Source: Pseudomonas helleri
Lineage (GTDB): Bacteria > Pseudomonadota > Gammaproteobacteria > Pseudomonadales > Pseudomonadaceae
Assembly (NCBI RefSeq): GCF_009600315.1
Contig: NZ_WIWC01000013.1
Location: 53,435-117,434, forward strand
Length of the DNA stretch: 64,000 nt
Direction: 5' to 3'
Position 1 is the stretch's first letter. Each line of letters starts with the position of its first letter. The notes below the pieces were generated by a model. It worked only from the letters and a program-made list of their open reading frames with translations. It made no database searches and was not told the DNA's origin. Positions 22,760 through 32,001 of the stretch are shown piece by piece. The position numbers and the translations under genes were made by a program.

Positions 22760-24067
22760 ATGCTGACCTTCCTTGGCTTTGCCATGGTCATTACGTTCAT
22801 GTACCTGATCATGACCAAGCGCCTGTCGGCGCTGATCGCCTTGATTCTGGTGCCTATCCTGTTCGCCGTATTCGGCGGTTTTGCCCCGAAAATCGGTCCG
22901 ATGATGCTTGAGGGCATTACCAAACTCGCCCCCACCGGGGTGATGTTGATGTTCGCCATCCTCTACTTCGCCTTGATGATCGACTCCGGCCTGTTCGATC
23001 CGGCCGTGCGCAAAATCCTCAAACTGGTTAAGGGCGACCCGCTGAAAATTGCCGTGGGCACCGCCGTGCTGGCGTTGGTGGTGTCTCTGGATGGCGATGG
23101 GGCAACCACTTACATGATTTGCGTGGCAGCCATGCTGCCGCTCTACAGCCGTATCGGCATGAGCCCACGAATCATGGCCGGGTTAATCATTCTGGCCGGG
23201 GGCGTGATGAACATGACCCCGTGGGGCGGCCCTACCGCACGCGCTGCCAGTGCGCTGCACGTTGATCCTTCCGATATTTTTGTACCCATGATCCCGGCCA
23301 TGCTCGCGGGCTGTGCGGCCATTCTGGCCATCGCTTGGTGTTATGGCCTGCGTGAGCGTGCCCGTCTGGGCCAATTGCACTTGCAAGGCGATGACGTCGA
23401 TCACAGCGAAATCAGCGTCTCGCAGTTTCCGGATGCACGCCGCCCAAAGTTGATCTGGTTCAACGGTGCGCTGACCTTGGCATTGATGGTGGCCCTGATT
23501 GCGGGGCTGTTGCCTTTGCCCGTGTTGTTTATGGTGGCGTTCAGTATTGCCATGATCGTCAACTACCCGTGCCTGCAACAGCAAAAGGATCGGGTCGCGG
23601 CCCATGCGGGCAGCGTGCTGGCCGTGGTCGGATTAATTTTTGCGGCGGGTATTTTTACCGGAATCCTGTCGGGCACCGGCATGGTGGACGCCATGTCCAA
23701 AAGCTTGCTGGCGGTCATCCCGCCCGCGCTCGGGCCTTATCTGGCGGTGATTACCGCACTGGTGAGCATGCCGTTCACCTTCTTCATGTCCAACGATGCG
23801 TTTTACTACGGCGTGTTGCCCGTCCTGGCCGAAGCGGCCAGCCATTACGGCATTACTGCCGCTGAGATGGCCCGCGCCTCCATTGTCGGCCAGCCGGTGC
23901 ATTTGCTAAGTCCGCTGGTGCCATCGACTTACCTGCTGGTGGCGCTGGCCGGGATCGAATTTGGCGATCACCAGCGCTTTACCCTCAAATGGGCGATTCT
24001 GGTGTGCCTGTGCATCATGGTCGCAGCATTGCTGCTGGGCACTTTTCCGGTGTTCAGTACGCTTTAA
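22760..24067 (+). CDS. CitMHS family citrate/metal-proton symporter
   Basis: A 435-residue protein with about 12 hydrophobic segments. The conserved family stretches LDGDGATTYMICVAAMLPLY and GGVMNMTPWGGPTARAASAL identify it as CitMHS, which takes up metal-citrate complexes with protons. AAGGGTGA precedes the ATG. No two-component regulator or tricarballylate gene lies beside it. The 273-base gap from rph contains a GC-rich imperfect inverted repeat near 22679-22697 but no clear operator. Confidence 0.88.
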   Translation: MLTFLGFAMVITFMYLIMTKRLSALIALILVPILFAVFGGFAPKIGPMMLEGITKLAPTGVMLMFAILYFALMIDSGLFDPAVRKILKLVKGDPLKIAVGTAVLALVVSLDGDGATTYMICVAAMLPLYSRIGMSPRIMAGLIILAGGVMNMTPWGGPTARAASALHVDPSDIFVPMIPAMLAGCAAILAIAWCYGLRERARLGQLHLQGDDVDHSEISVSQFPDARRPKLIWFNGALTLALMVALIAGLLPLPVLFMVAFSIAMIVNYPCLQQQKDRVAAHAGSVLAVVGLIFAAGIFTGILSGTGMVDAMSKSLLAVIPPALGPYLAVITALVSMPFTFFMSNDAFYYGVLPVLAEAASHYGITAAEMARASIVGQPVHLLSPLVPSTYLLVALAGIEFGDHQRFTLKWAILVCLCIMVAALLLGTFPVFSTL

Positions 24068-24079
24068 ACCCACACGCAC

Positions 24080-24216
24080 CCGTAGCAGCTGCCGCAGGCT
24101 GCGTTCGGTTGCGAAGCGGCCGTAAATTCAGAGCGCTCGGTTCTACCGACATGCTGAGGCTTCTGTTTTTTTACGGCGACGCTGTCGCCGGACGCAGCCT
24201 GCGGCAGCTGCTACGG
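24080..24216. repeat. REP pair between CitMHS and Na/Pi genes
   Basis: Two 25-base arms (24080-24104 and 24192-24216) are perfect reverse complements and contain the GTAGCAGCTGCCGCAGG core of Pseudomonas REP sequences. The whole lies in the 306-base gap between the two transporter genes, which otherwise shows only the next gene's promoter space. Confidence 0.92.
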
Positions 24217-24373
24217 AATGTCGCACTGGCAATATATTTCAGAAATGTTTCAAGGCGGCGCCAGCTGTGCGAAGCTGGCGCTATGCTCATTTGCCTACTA
24301 CATCTTAAGAAACATCTGTAGGAAATCCCCGCAGCTACCTGATCCTTCGACATATCCATCACAGGGAGCCAGC

Positions 24374-26032
24374 ATGCTGACCCTGCTCAATTTACTCTCC
24401 GCTGTGGCCCTGCTGATCTGGGGCACGCATATCGTGCGAACCGGCATTTTGCGGGTTTATGGCACTAACTTGCGCCATGTCATCGGCCGCAATGTTTCCA
24501 AACGCATGTTCGCCTTTGTCGCAGGCATTGTCGTGACGGCCATGGTGCAAAGCAGTAACGCCACGGCCATGCTGGTGACCTCTTTCGTCGGCCAGGGCCT
24601 GATGGCGCTCACGCCAGCACTGGCAACCATGCTGGGTGCGGATGTCGGTACAGCATTAATGGCGCGAGTGCTGACCTTCGACCTTTCATGGCTGTCGCCG
24701 CTGTTGATTTTTCTCGGGGTGATTTTCTTTCTGTCTCGCAAGCAGACCCGCGCCGGACAATTGGGCCGGGTCGGTATCGGTCTTGGGCTGATCATTCTGG
24801 CGCTGCAACTGATTGTTGAGGCTGCAGGCCCCATCACCCATGCCCAAGGCGTGAAGGTCATTTTCGCCTCCCTCACCGGCGACCTGCTGCTCGATGCCTT
24901 GGTGGGAGCGCTGTTCGCGATGGTCTCCTACTCAAGCCTGGCGGCCGTACTGCTGACCGCAACCCTCGCGGGCGCGGGGGTGATCAGCCTGCACGTGGCC
25001 ATTGGGCTGGTGATTGGCGCCAACATCGGCAGCGGCGTGCTGGCCTTCCTCAGCACCAACATGCAAAACGCGGCGGGTCGCCAAGTGGCGCTGGGCAGCT
25101 TGCTGTATAAGTTGATCGGTTTACTGCTGATCATGCCGGTGCTTGATCCGCTGGTTGAATGGATGGATGGCCTCGACTACAGCGCCCAAGAGCTGGTGAT
25201 CGGCTTTCACCTGCTCTACAACACGGCGCGGTGCTTTTTGTTGTTACCCACCGTGGGCTTAATGGCCCGGCTGTGCGCCTGGATGCTGCCCGAGCGCGAA
25301 CACACCAATGGCGTTATCAAACCCCGCCACCTTGACCCCGCCGCGCTCGACACACCCAGCCTGGCACTGACCAACGCCGTGCGTGAAACCCTGCGCATTG
25401 GCGACGTGATCGACACCATGCTGGTCAATATGCTCGACGTATTGCGCGGCAAGCAAACAGCGATCACCCAGCAAATGCGCACCCTCAGCGATGAAGTCGA
25501 AGTGCTCTACAGCGCCGTCAAACTCTATCTGGCGCAAATGCCCCGAGAGGATTTGAGCGAGCAGGACAGTCGGCGCTGGGCTGAAATTATCGAACTGGCA
25601 ATTAACCTCAAACTCGCCAGCGACCTGATCGAGCGCATGCTGCGCAAAGTCCAGCAGCAGAAAACCTCACAGCGCCGTGCGTTCTCTGAAACCGGGCTTG
25701 AAGAGCTGGTGGGCCTGCAAACTCACTTGATCGAAAACCTGCGCTTGGGGCTGACGGTTTTCCTGAATTCAGATCCTCACAGCGCTCGCCAACTGCTGCG
25801 TGAGAAACGTCGCTTTCGTGCACAAGAACGGCGATTGGCCCACGCTCATGTCAGTCGCCTGCAACGAAAAATCACACAAAGTATCGAGACCAGTTCCATG
25901 CATCTTGAGCTGATCGCCGACATGCAACGCCTTAACTCGCTGTTTTGCGGCAGTGCTTACGTGGTGCTTGAAACCTCTGAGATCGGCGCACTGGAGCTTA
26001 ATGACGCGGCGGACACTCAACATTCGCCTTGA
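24374..26032 (+). CDS. Na/Pi cotransporter family protein with PhoU-like domain
   Basis: A 552-residue protein. The first ~330 residues contain two repeats of the NaPi-II fold with QSSNATAMLVTSFV and SYSSLAAVLLTATLA, the QSS-type phosphate/sodium motifs. The last ~190 residues are helical and PhoU-like. It probably moves phosphate with sodium across the inner membrane and senses phosphate through the C-terminal part. AGGGAG precedes ATG 24374; a longer frame from 24218 would run into the REP-containing gap. Confidence 0.9.
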   Translation: MLTLLNLLSAVALLIWGTHIVRTGILRVYGTNLRHVIGRNVSKRMFAFVAGIVVTAMVQSSNATAMLVTSFVGQGLMALTPALATMLGADVGTALMARVLTFDLSWLSPLLIFLGVIFFLSRKQTRAGQLGRVGIGLGLIILALQLIVEAAGPITHAQGVKVIFASLTGDLLLDALVGALFAMVSYSSLAAVLLTATLAGAGVISLHVAIGLVIGANIGSGVLAFLSTNMQNAAGRQVALGSLLYKLIGLLLIMPVLDPLVEWMDGLDYSAQELVIGFHLLYNTARCFLLLPTVGLMARLCAWMLPEREHTNGVIKPRHLDPAALDTPSLALTNAVRETLRIGDVIDTMLVNMLDVLRGKQTAITQQMRTLSDEVEVLYSAVKLYLAQMPREDLSEQDSRRWAEIIELAINLKLASDLIERMLRKVQQQKTSQRRAFSETGLEELVGLQTHLIENLRLGLTVFLNSDPHSARQLLREKRRFRAQERRLAHAHVSRLQRKITQSIETSSMHLELIADMQRLNSLFCGSAYVVLETSEIGALELNDAADTQHSP

Positions 26033-26121
26033 ACGTTGCACGCCGGGGTGTTGTCAGTCTGTAAGCAGCGACTAACCTGCACCGTCTGTTTGACCACCCC
26101 GTAGGGATTCAGGGATTTTTT

Positions 26122-27504
26122 ATGCGTTGCCTGCTGTTAATTTGCTTGTTGCTGGGCGCCGCCCAAAGTTATGCACTCGATCGATACAGCGTGGAGGGCT
26201 ACCAGCTCCCCAATGGCTTGCAACTGATGCTCAAGCCGGGCAGCGAACGCGGGCACGTGGCCATCCGGTTGGTCGTCGGCGTGGGGCTGGACGATTTCAG
26301 CTGCGCCGAGCAACAGTTGCCGCATCTGCTGGAGCACCTGCTCTTCAGCGGCACTGACGATACCGGCGAAGGCGGCCTTGAAGAACGCATGCAAGCGCTG
26401 GGCGGTGAGTGGAATGCCTTTACCAGCCATGCCGACACCACTTTTGTGATCGAGGCACCGGCCAAAAATCAACGCAAAGTGCTCGATTTGCTGCTGGGTC
26501 TTCTCACCCGCACCCCGCTGACGGAAAAGCGCATCAGCGAGGCCAAGCACGTGGTTGAGCGTGAGGACGGCGGCCACTATTCGCACCTGCAACGCTGGCT
26601 TGATCGTCAGGATTTGGGCCACAGCGCCAGTAATCAACTGGCGGTTGAGTTAGGCCTCAAGTGCGCCGAGCGCGCCGAAGTGCACAATCTGACCCGCGAG
26701 CAGCTTCAAGCAGTGCGCCAAGACTGGTACGCCCCCAACAATATGACGCTGATTATTGTCGGCGATCTGGACCGCTTGCTACCGGCCTACCTGGAGCGCA
26801 CCTACGGCGCCCTCGAACCAGTGGAACCCAGCGAACACAAACCGCTGGCGGCGATTGACGCCAAGGCCGATGCCGAGCGAGTACTGATCCGTGGCGTGGT
26901 GGGCAATACCGCCAAACTCCATTGGTTACTGCCCGAACCGGTGATCGAGGGTCAAAGTGACGACACCTGGAACCTGCTCCGCGATTATCTGGAGTGGGCG
27001 TTGTACAGCGAGCTAAGGCTCAAACAGGGGCTGTCGTATGGGCCTTGGGCAGAGCGCGAAGTGTTCGGGGGGGTCGGCTTTTTGAGCCTGAACGCGGACC
27101 TGGAGCGCGACGACGTCCCTCGCGCTCGTGAGGTCGTTGAGCAACTCAAAACGAACCTGCTGAAGGACGGCCTCAATCCTGAAGTATTTGCCCGTCTCAA
27201 AAACGCGGCCGTCGCCCGGCAGGCGTGGGCGGCGCAAGGTAACAGCGCGCTGGCCGATTATTACTGGGCCTCGCTGGGCGACTATGAAGACGGCCACTTC
27301 AGCGATCCCGCCAAGCAGTTACAGGCAATCAGCCTTGATCAGGCCAACGTTGCCCTGCGTGAGCTGTTCGCTGAGCCGGGGTATGTGCGCATCGAGAAGC
27401 CGTTGTTCAGTTACAACAGTCTGAGTTTGGCCATTCTGGGTGCGCTGGGCGTATTACTGGTGCTGGCCCTGAGTTGGCGGATGTGGCGCCATCGTCGGCA
27501 CTAA
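26122..27504 (+). CDS. M16 (insulinase family) metallopeptidase
   Basis: A 460-residue exported zinc peptidase. A signal peptide (about 1-18) is followed by the inverted zinc motif HLLEH (about residues 68-72) and the distal Glu in RISEAKHVVERE. A C-terminal hydrophobic segment (about 434-455) followed by RMWRHRRH suggests it is anchored in the inner membrane facing the periplasm, which is uncommon for this family. A partner subunit gene is absent. Confidence 0.85.
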   Translation: MRCLLLICLLLGAAQSYALDRYSVEGYQLPNGLQLMLKPGSERGHVAIRLVVGVGLDDFSCAEQQLPHLLEHLLFSGTDDTGEGGLEERMQALGGEWNAFTSHADTTFVIEAPAKNQRKVLDLLLGLLTRTPLTEKRISEAKHVVEREDGGHYSHLQRWLDRQDLGHSASNQLAVELGLKCAERAEVHNLTREQLQAVRQDWYAPNNMTLIIVGDLDRLLPAYLERTYGALEPVEPSEHKPLAAIDAKADAERVLIRGVVGNTAKLHWLLPEPVIEGQSDDTWNLLRDYLEWALYSELRLKQGLSYGPWAEREVFGGVGFLSLNADLERDDVPRAREVVEQLKTNLLKDGLNPEVFARLKNAAVARQAWAAQGNSALADYYWASLGDYEDGHFSDPAKQLQAISLDQANVALRELFAEPGYVRIEKPLFSYNSLSLAILGALGVLLVLALSWRMWRHRRH

Positions 27505-27598
27505 GGCGTAATTGTCACAACCCGAAACGGTTTGATACCGTAAAATAATTGCCATTCGCGGCTGTTCACATCAGCCGCCAGTGTGCGGAGTATGCATC

Positions 27599-28525
27599 GT
27601 GAGTGATCGTTCCCATCCTTGGCAATTGCAAACCATCGTCAGCCAACTGCGCTCGGCACGTAACCAGTGGCGCACGCAAAACGGGCGCGTCAGCGGTGAA
27701 CTGGGCGGCCGTGAGTTGCCCTCCCGTGCGGCAATGGCCGACATTCTGGAAGCCCTGTGCGGTGCCTTGTTTCCGATGCGTCTGGGGCCGGTTGACCTGC
27801 GTGAAGAAAGCGAAGATTTCTACGTTGGCCATACGCTGGACGTTGCACTGAATGCCTTACTGATTCAGGCGCGGTTGGAATTGCGTTACGTAGCGCGTCA
27901 GGGCGGTCTGCCCGATGATGGCGTGGACGCGACCGCAACCCTGTTGATTCAGGACTTTGCGTTGGCCTTGCCTGAGCTGCGCAGCATTCTGGACACGGAT
28001 GTACTGGCGGCTTACCACGGTGACCCGGCAGCGCGCAGCGTCGATGAAGTGTTGTTGTGCTATCCGGGGATTTTGGCGGTGATTCATCACCGGCTGGCGC
28101 ATCATCTGTACCGTGCAGGGCTGCCGCTGCTGGCGCGGATCAGTGCGGAGATCGCTCACTCGGCCACCGGTATCGACATTCACCCCGGCGCGCAGATTGG
28201 CCGCAGCTTCTTTATCGACCACGGAACAGGCGTGGTGATTGGTGAGACCGCGATCATTGGCGAGCGGGTGCGGATTTATCAGGCCGTGACCCTGGGCGCC
28301 AAACGTTTCCCGGCCGACGAATCGGGGCAATTACAGAAGGGCCATCCACGCCATCCGATTGTTGAGGATGATGTCGTCATCTATGCCGGCGCGACCATTT
28401 TGGGGCGCATTACCATCGGCCAGGGATCGACGATTGGCGGCAATGTGTGGCTGACCCGCAGCGTGCCCGCGGGCAGCAACCTGACCCAGGCCAACTTGCT
28501 GCACGATGACGGTACACAGAAGTAA
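27599..28525 (+). CDS. epsC: Serine O-acetyltransferase (CysE/EpsC type)
   Basis: A 308-residue acetyltransferase that makes O-acetylserine for cysteine synthesis. The left-handed beta-helix (about residues 185-295) shows hexapeptide repeats with HPGAQIG and DHGTGVVIGETAIIG. The N-terminal helical domain is longer than in CysE, typical of EpsC. I prefer the GTG at 27599 with GGAG 8 bases upstream; an earlier GTG at 27581 lacks a ribosome site. Confidence 0.88.
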   Translation: MSDRSHPWQLQTIVSQLRSARNQWRTQNGRVSGELGGRELPSRAAMADILEALCGALFPMRLGPVDLREESEDFYVGHTLDVALNALLIQARLELRYVARQGGLPDDGVDATATLLIQDFALALPELRSILDTDVLAAYHGDPAARSVDEVLLCYPGILAVIHHRLAHHLYRAGLPLLARISAEIAHSATGIDIHPGAQIGRSFFIDHGTGVVIGETAIIGERVRIYQAVTLGAKRFPADESGQLQKGHPRHPIVEDDVVIYAGATILGRITIGQGSTIGGNVWLTRSVPAGSNLTQANLLHDDGTQK

Positions 28526-28553
28526 AACAGCGCCGTGGGTGAGGGGCTTTGGC

Positions 28554-29066
28554 TTAAGCCCTTTCCCACACTTCAAAGCTGAACGCGGGTTTATCATCGA
28601 CTGCCGGGTGCAATTCTTCTGACACCAGCGTCCACTGCGCCGTATCAAACTCAGGAAACCACGCATCGCCCACCGGGTTCAGGCCCACCCGCGTCAGGTA
28701 CAACCGGTCGGCATCCGCCAAGCCCTGGCTGTACAACTGCGCACCGCCAATCAACATCACTTCGCTGACGCCCTGCTCTACAGCCCACGCCTCTGCGCGC
28801 TCAACGGCAGCTTCCAGAGAGGCAAAAACCTCGGCACCCTCAAGTTGCAGATCGGTCTGACGACTGACCACCAGATTCAAGCGACCCGGCAGCGGGCGGC
28901 CCAGCGAATCCCAGGTTTTGCGACCCATGATGATCGGCTTACCCAGCGTGGTGGCTTTGAAATATTTAAAATCCGCAGGCAAATGCCACGGCATGCTGTT
29001 ATCGACGCCAATCACGCGGTTTTCAGCAAGGGCCGCGATCAGGCTAAGAGGGAGAGTTTTTTTCAT
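28554..29066 (-). CDS. folA: Dihydrofolate reductase
   Basis: A 170-residue DHFR. The active-site acidic residue lies in SMPWHLPADFKYFK, and NRVIGVDN, IMGRKTWDSLGRPLPGR and MLIGGAQLY are conserved. It reduces dihydrofolate formed by thymidylate synthase. The ATG at 29066 gives the family's N-terminus; a longer frame from 29132 adds 22 unlikely residues. No strong ribosome site is seen. Confidence 0.95.
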   Translation of the reverse strand: MKKTLPLSLIAALAENRVIGVDNSMPWHLPADFKYFKATTLGKPIIMGRKTWDSLGRPLPGRLNLVVSRQTDLQLEGAEVFASLEAAVERAEAWAVEQGVSEVMLIGGAQLYSQGLADADRLYLTRVGLNPVGDAWFPEFDTAQWTLVSEELHPAVDDKPAFSFEVWERA

Positions 29067-29143
29067 GGCGCGAGAATACCAGAGCCACCCGCACCCGCAG
29101 TACCCCGCCTGACTAACAGCGGTTATGCTCATGGCTCACTTGA

Positions 29144-30538
29144 ATGGACTGGCCTGTGACTCAACTTTCCCCCTTACAACGCCTTTGGTTGACCGAGACC
29201 GTGCGTCTGCGTGAAGAACACGCGGGCCCGCTGGACGACCTTGAAGCCAATCGCCATGCCCGCGCCAGTGGCGGCGACTTGCCGACACGCGTCCAAAACC
29301 GCGCCCTGTGGCTGGCCAAACGCGATGGTTTGCTTGATGCCATGCAGCATTGGCTGCAAGGCGCGCGGTTGGCGTTGCTGGTGTTGGCCATCTTGGCCGT
29401 CGTCAGCGGTGCCGGCTTGGCTTTTGCTGCGCTGGGCGATGGCAAAACACCCGTTAACGTCTTCTGGGCTTTAGGCAGCTTGCTGGGCCTGAACCTGATT
29501 CTGCTGGTCAGCTGGGCGCTCGGCTTGTTGTTTGCCGGGGAGCACGGGGCCAGCCTGGGCCGCTTGTGGTTATGGCTGAGCGAAAAGCTCGCGCGTGACG
29601 CCAAGGCCGCGCAATTGGCCCCCGCATTGGTGCTGTTGCTGCAACGGCGCAAGCTCAATCGCTGGGCACTCGGCACCCTGATCAATGGCCTGTGGCTGTT
29701 GGCGATGCTCAGTGCGCTGGTGATGATGCTCTTGTTGATGGCGACTCGGCGCTACGGCTTTATCTGGGAAACCACCATTCTGGGTGCTGACGTCTTCGTC
29801 GCCGCGACCCGCGCACTGGGAGCGCTGCCGAACTGGCTGGGGTTCAGCGTGCCGACTGTGGAGATGATCCGCGTCAGCAATGACTCCAGCCTCTACAACA
29901 ATGAACTGGTGCGCCAGGCGTGGGCGGTCTGGTTGGTGGGCGTGGTGCTGATTTACGGGGTAATGCCGCGTCTGTTGCTGACAGCTTTGTGTCTGTGGCG
30001 CTGGAAAAGCGGCCGCCGGGCGCTGCAACTGGACCTCAACCTGCCCGGTTACAGCCCGTTGCGCGAGCGCCTGATGCCCAGCAGTGAGCGTCTGGGCGTG
30101 AACGATATCGCACCCGATCAGTTGCATGACGTCAGCGCCGGTAGCAGTGACCTGCACACCGAGGGTGCTTTGATCGTCGCCATTGAGCTGGACGATCAGC
30201 AGCCGTGGCCTCCCACACTGCCCGCAACGGTCAAGGACGCAGGCATCCTCGACAGCCGCGAATCGCGACAAAAGCTGCTGGAGCAGATGACCCGCTTTCC
30301 CCCGAGCCGACTGGCTATCGCCTGCGACCCACGTCGTTCGCCGGATCGCGGCAGTCTGGGGTTGATTGGCGAACTGGCCCGCAGCGCCAGCGAAACCCGC
30401 GTCTGGCTGATGCAAGCCCCGCCCGGTCAGGCGCTGGACGCGGATCGTCTGAGCGACTGGCACACGGCACTGGATCAACTGGGGCTGCCCTACGCCGCCA
30501 GCGCCCCGCTGAACTGGTTGGAGAATGGCCATGACTAA
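29144..30538 (+). CDS. DUF2868 multi-pass membrane protein
   Basis: A 464-residue protein of unknown function with four to five hydrophobic segments (about 75-98, 105-130, 178-200, 260-285). It is nearly always paired with a DUF3482 GTPase, as here. A GTG at 29156 (starting TQLSPLQRLWLTE) is a plausible alternative start. It overlaps the GTPase gene by 8 bases, consistent with coupled translation. Confidence 0.82.
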   Translation: MDWPVTQLSPLQRLWLTETVRLREEHAGPLDDLEANRHARASGGDLPTRVQNRALWLAKRDGLLDAMQHWLQGARLALLVLAILAVVSGAGLAFAALGDGKTPVNVFWALGSLLGLNLILLVSWALGLLFAGEHGASLGRLWLWLSEKLARDAKAAQLAPALVLLLQRRKLNRWALGTLINGLWLLAMLSALVMMLLLMATRRYGFIWETTILGADVFVAATRALGALPNWLGFSVPTVEMIRVSNDSSLYNNELVRQAWAVWLVGVVLIYGVMPRLLLTALCLWRWKSGRRALQLDLNLPGYSPLRERLMPSSERLGVNDIAPDQLHDVSAGSSDLHTEGALIVAIELDDQQPWPPTLPATVKDAGILDSRESRQKLLEQMTRFPPSRLAIACDPRRSPDRGSLGLIGELARSASETRVWLMQAPPGQALDADRLSDWHTALDQLGLPYAASAPLNWLENGHD

Positions 30539-31895
30539 ACCGCTTACGCTGGCCGTAGTGGGCCATACCAACGTCGGTAAAACCTCGTTGCTGCGCACCC
30601 TGACCCGCGATGTTGGCTTTGGTGAAGTGTCCCATCGCCCCAGCACCACACGTCATGTTGAAGGCGCACGGTTATCAGTGGACGGTGAACCGCTGCTGGA
30701 GCTGTACGACACACCGGGGCTGGAAGACGCCATTGCGCTACTCGACTATCTGGAACGCCTCGACCGTCCTGGCGAGCGGCTTGATGGCCCGGCAAGGGTG
30801 GCCCGCTTTCTCGACGGCAGCGAGGCGCGTCAGCGCTTTGAACAAGAAGCCAAAGTGCTGCGCCAACTGCTGGCTTCTGATGCCGGTCTGTATGTAATTG
30901 ATGCCCGTGAGCCCGTGCTGGCCAAATACCGTGACGAATTGAGCGTGTTGTCCAGTTGCGGCAAGCCGCTACTGCCCGTGCTCAACTTCGTCAGCAGCCC
31001 GCAGCACCGCGAGCCGGAGTGGCGTGACGCCCTGGCGCGTCTTGGCCTGCATGCACTGGTGCGATTTGACAGTGTGGCCCCGCCTGAAGATGGCGAGCGC
31101 CGTTTATATGAGAGCCTCGCCCTGTTACTGGAGCATTCTCGGGACGCCTTGCAACGCTTGCTGAACGACCAGGAGGCACAGCGCGAAGCTCGCAAACGCA
31201 GCGCCTTGCGCCTGATTGCCGAATTATTGATCGACTGCGCAGCCTGCCGCCGCAGCGTGGCCAGCGAAAAAACCGTTGAGCAACAGGCGATCAATCAACT
31301 GCGCGATGCGGTGCGTCAGCGCGAACAACGCTGTGTTGAAGCCCTGCTCAAACTCTATGGCTTTCGCTCCAATGATGCGGCGGCCAGTGACCTGCCACTG
31401 CTGGACGGACGCTGGGGCAATGATTTGTTCAACCCCGAAACCCTCAAGCAATTGGGCGTGCGTGTCGGCAGCGGGGTTGCCGCGGGCGCCGCTGCTGGTG
31501 CGGGTGTGGACTTGATGGTCGGTGGTCTGACACTGGGCGCAGCCGCACTGGCGGGGGCCATTGCCGGAGGCGCGCTGCAAACCGCGCGCAGCTATGGCAG
31601 CCGCCTGCTGGGCAAACTCAAGGGCCAACGGGAATTGACCGTGGACGACAGCGTGCTGCGCTTATTGGCCTTGCGCCAACGTCAATTGCTGCATGCCCTG
31701 AACGCGCGTGGGCATGCAGCGGTAGACAGCATCAAAGTGGCCACGCCCGAGGATAAAACCTGGCGCGAAGGCAAACTGCCCGAGGCGTTAAAAAAAGCCC
31801 GGGCCTACCCGCAATGGTCGTCGCTCAACCCGCATCCCAAGCTCAGTCAGGCCGAGCGACAGGCGCAGATTGAGGCGTTGGCCGAGCAGATATAG
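30531..31895 (+). CDS. GTPase with DUF3482 C-terminal domain
   Basis: A 454-residue GTP-binding protein. G1 is GHTNVGKTS and G3 is YDTPGLED; G4 is not a classical NKxD (PVLNFVSS region), so nucleotide specificity may be altered. A glycine/alanine-rich stretch (about residues 317-350) could insert in the membrane. The ATG at 30531 has GGAG at 8 bases; the ATG at 30525 is too close to it. It presumably works with the DUF2868 membrane protein. Confidence 0.83.
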   Translation: MTKPLTLAVVGHTNVGKTSLLRTLTRDVGFGEVSHRPSTTRHVEGARLSVDGEPLLELYDTPGLEDAIALLDYLERLDRPGERLDGPARVARFLDGSEARQRFEQEAKVLRQLLASDAGLYVIDAREPVLAKYRDELSVLSSCGKPLLPVLNFVSSPQHREPEWRDALARLGLHALVRFDSVAPPEDGERRLYESLALLLEHSRDALQRLLNDQEAQREARKRSALRLIAELLIDCAACRRSVASEKTVEQQAINQLRDAVRQREQRCVEALLKLYGFRSNDAAASDLPLLDGRWGNDLFNPETLKQLGVRVGSGVAAGAAAGAGVDLMVGGLTLGAAALAGAIAGGALQTARSYGSRLLGKLKGQRELTVDDSVLRLLALRQRQLLHALNARGHAAVDSIKVATPEDKTWREGKLPEALKKARAYPQWSSLNPHPKLSQAERQAQIEALAEQI

Positions 31896-31910
31896 CGTCG
31901 CCACTTTTGC

Positions 31911-32001
31911 GTAGCAGTTGCCGAAGGCGACGTCCGATTGCGCAGCGATCGCAAAACCATGGGCCTAGGTGTGTCAGGCATTACGACGGCAGCGGCTACA
32001 G
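31911..32001. repeat. Degenerate REP-like pair
   Basis: GTAGCAGTTGCCGAAGG at 31911-31927 and a poorly matching complement (31985-32001) resemble a decayed REP pair. The right arm runs into the stop codon of the next gene. Confidence 0.4.

Noticed and set aside
29570..30649. 359-codon minus frame opposite DUF2868
   Set aside because: Antisense shadow; no recognisable protein features.
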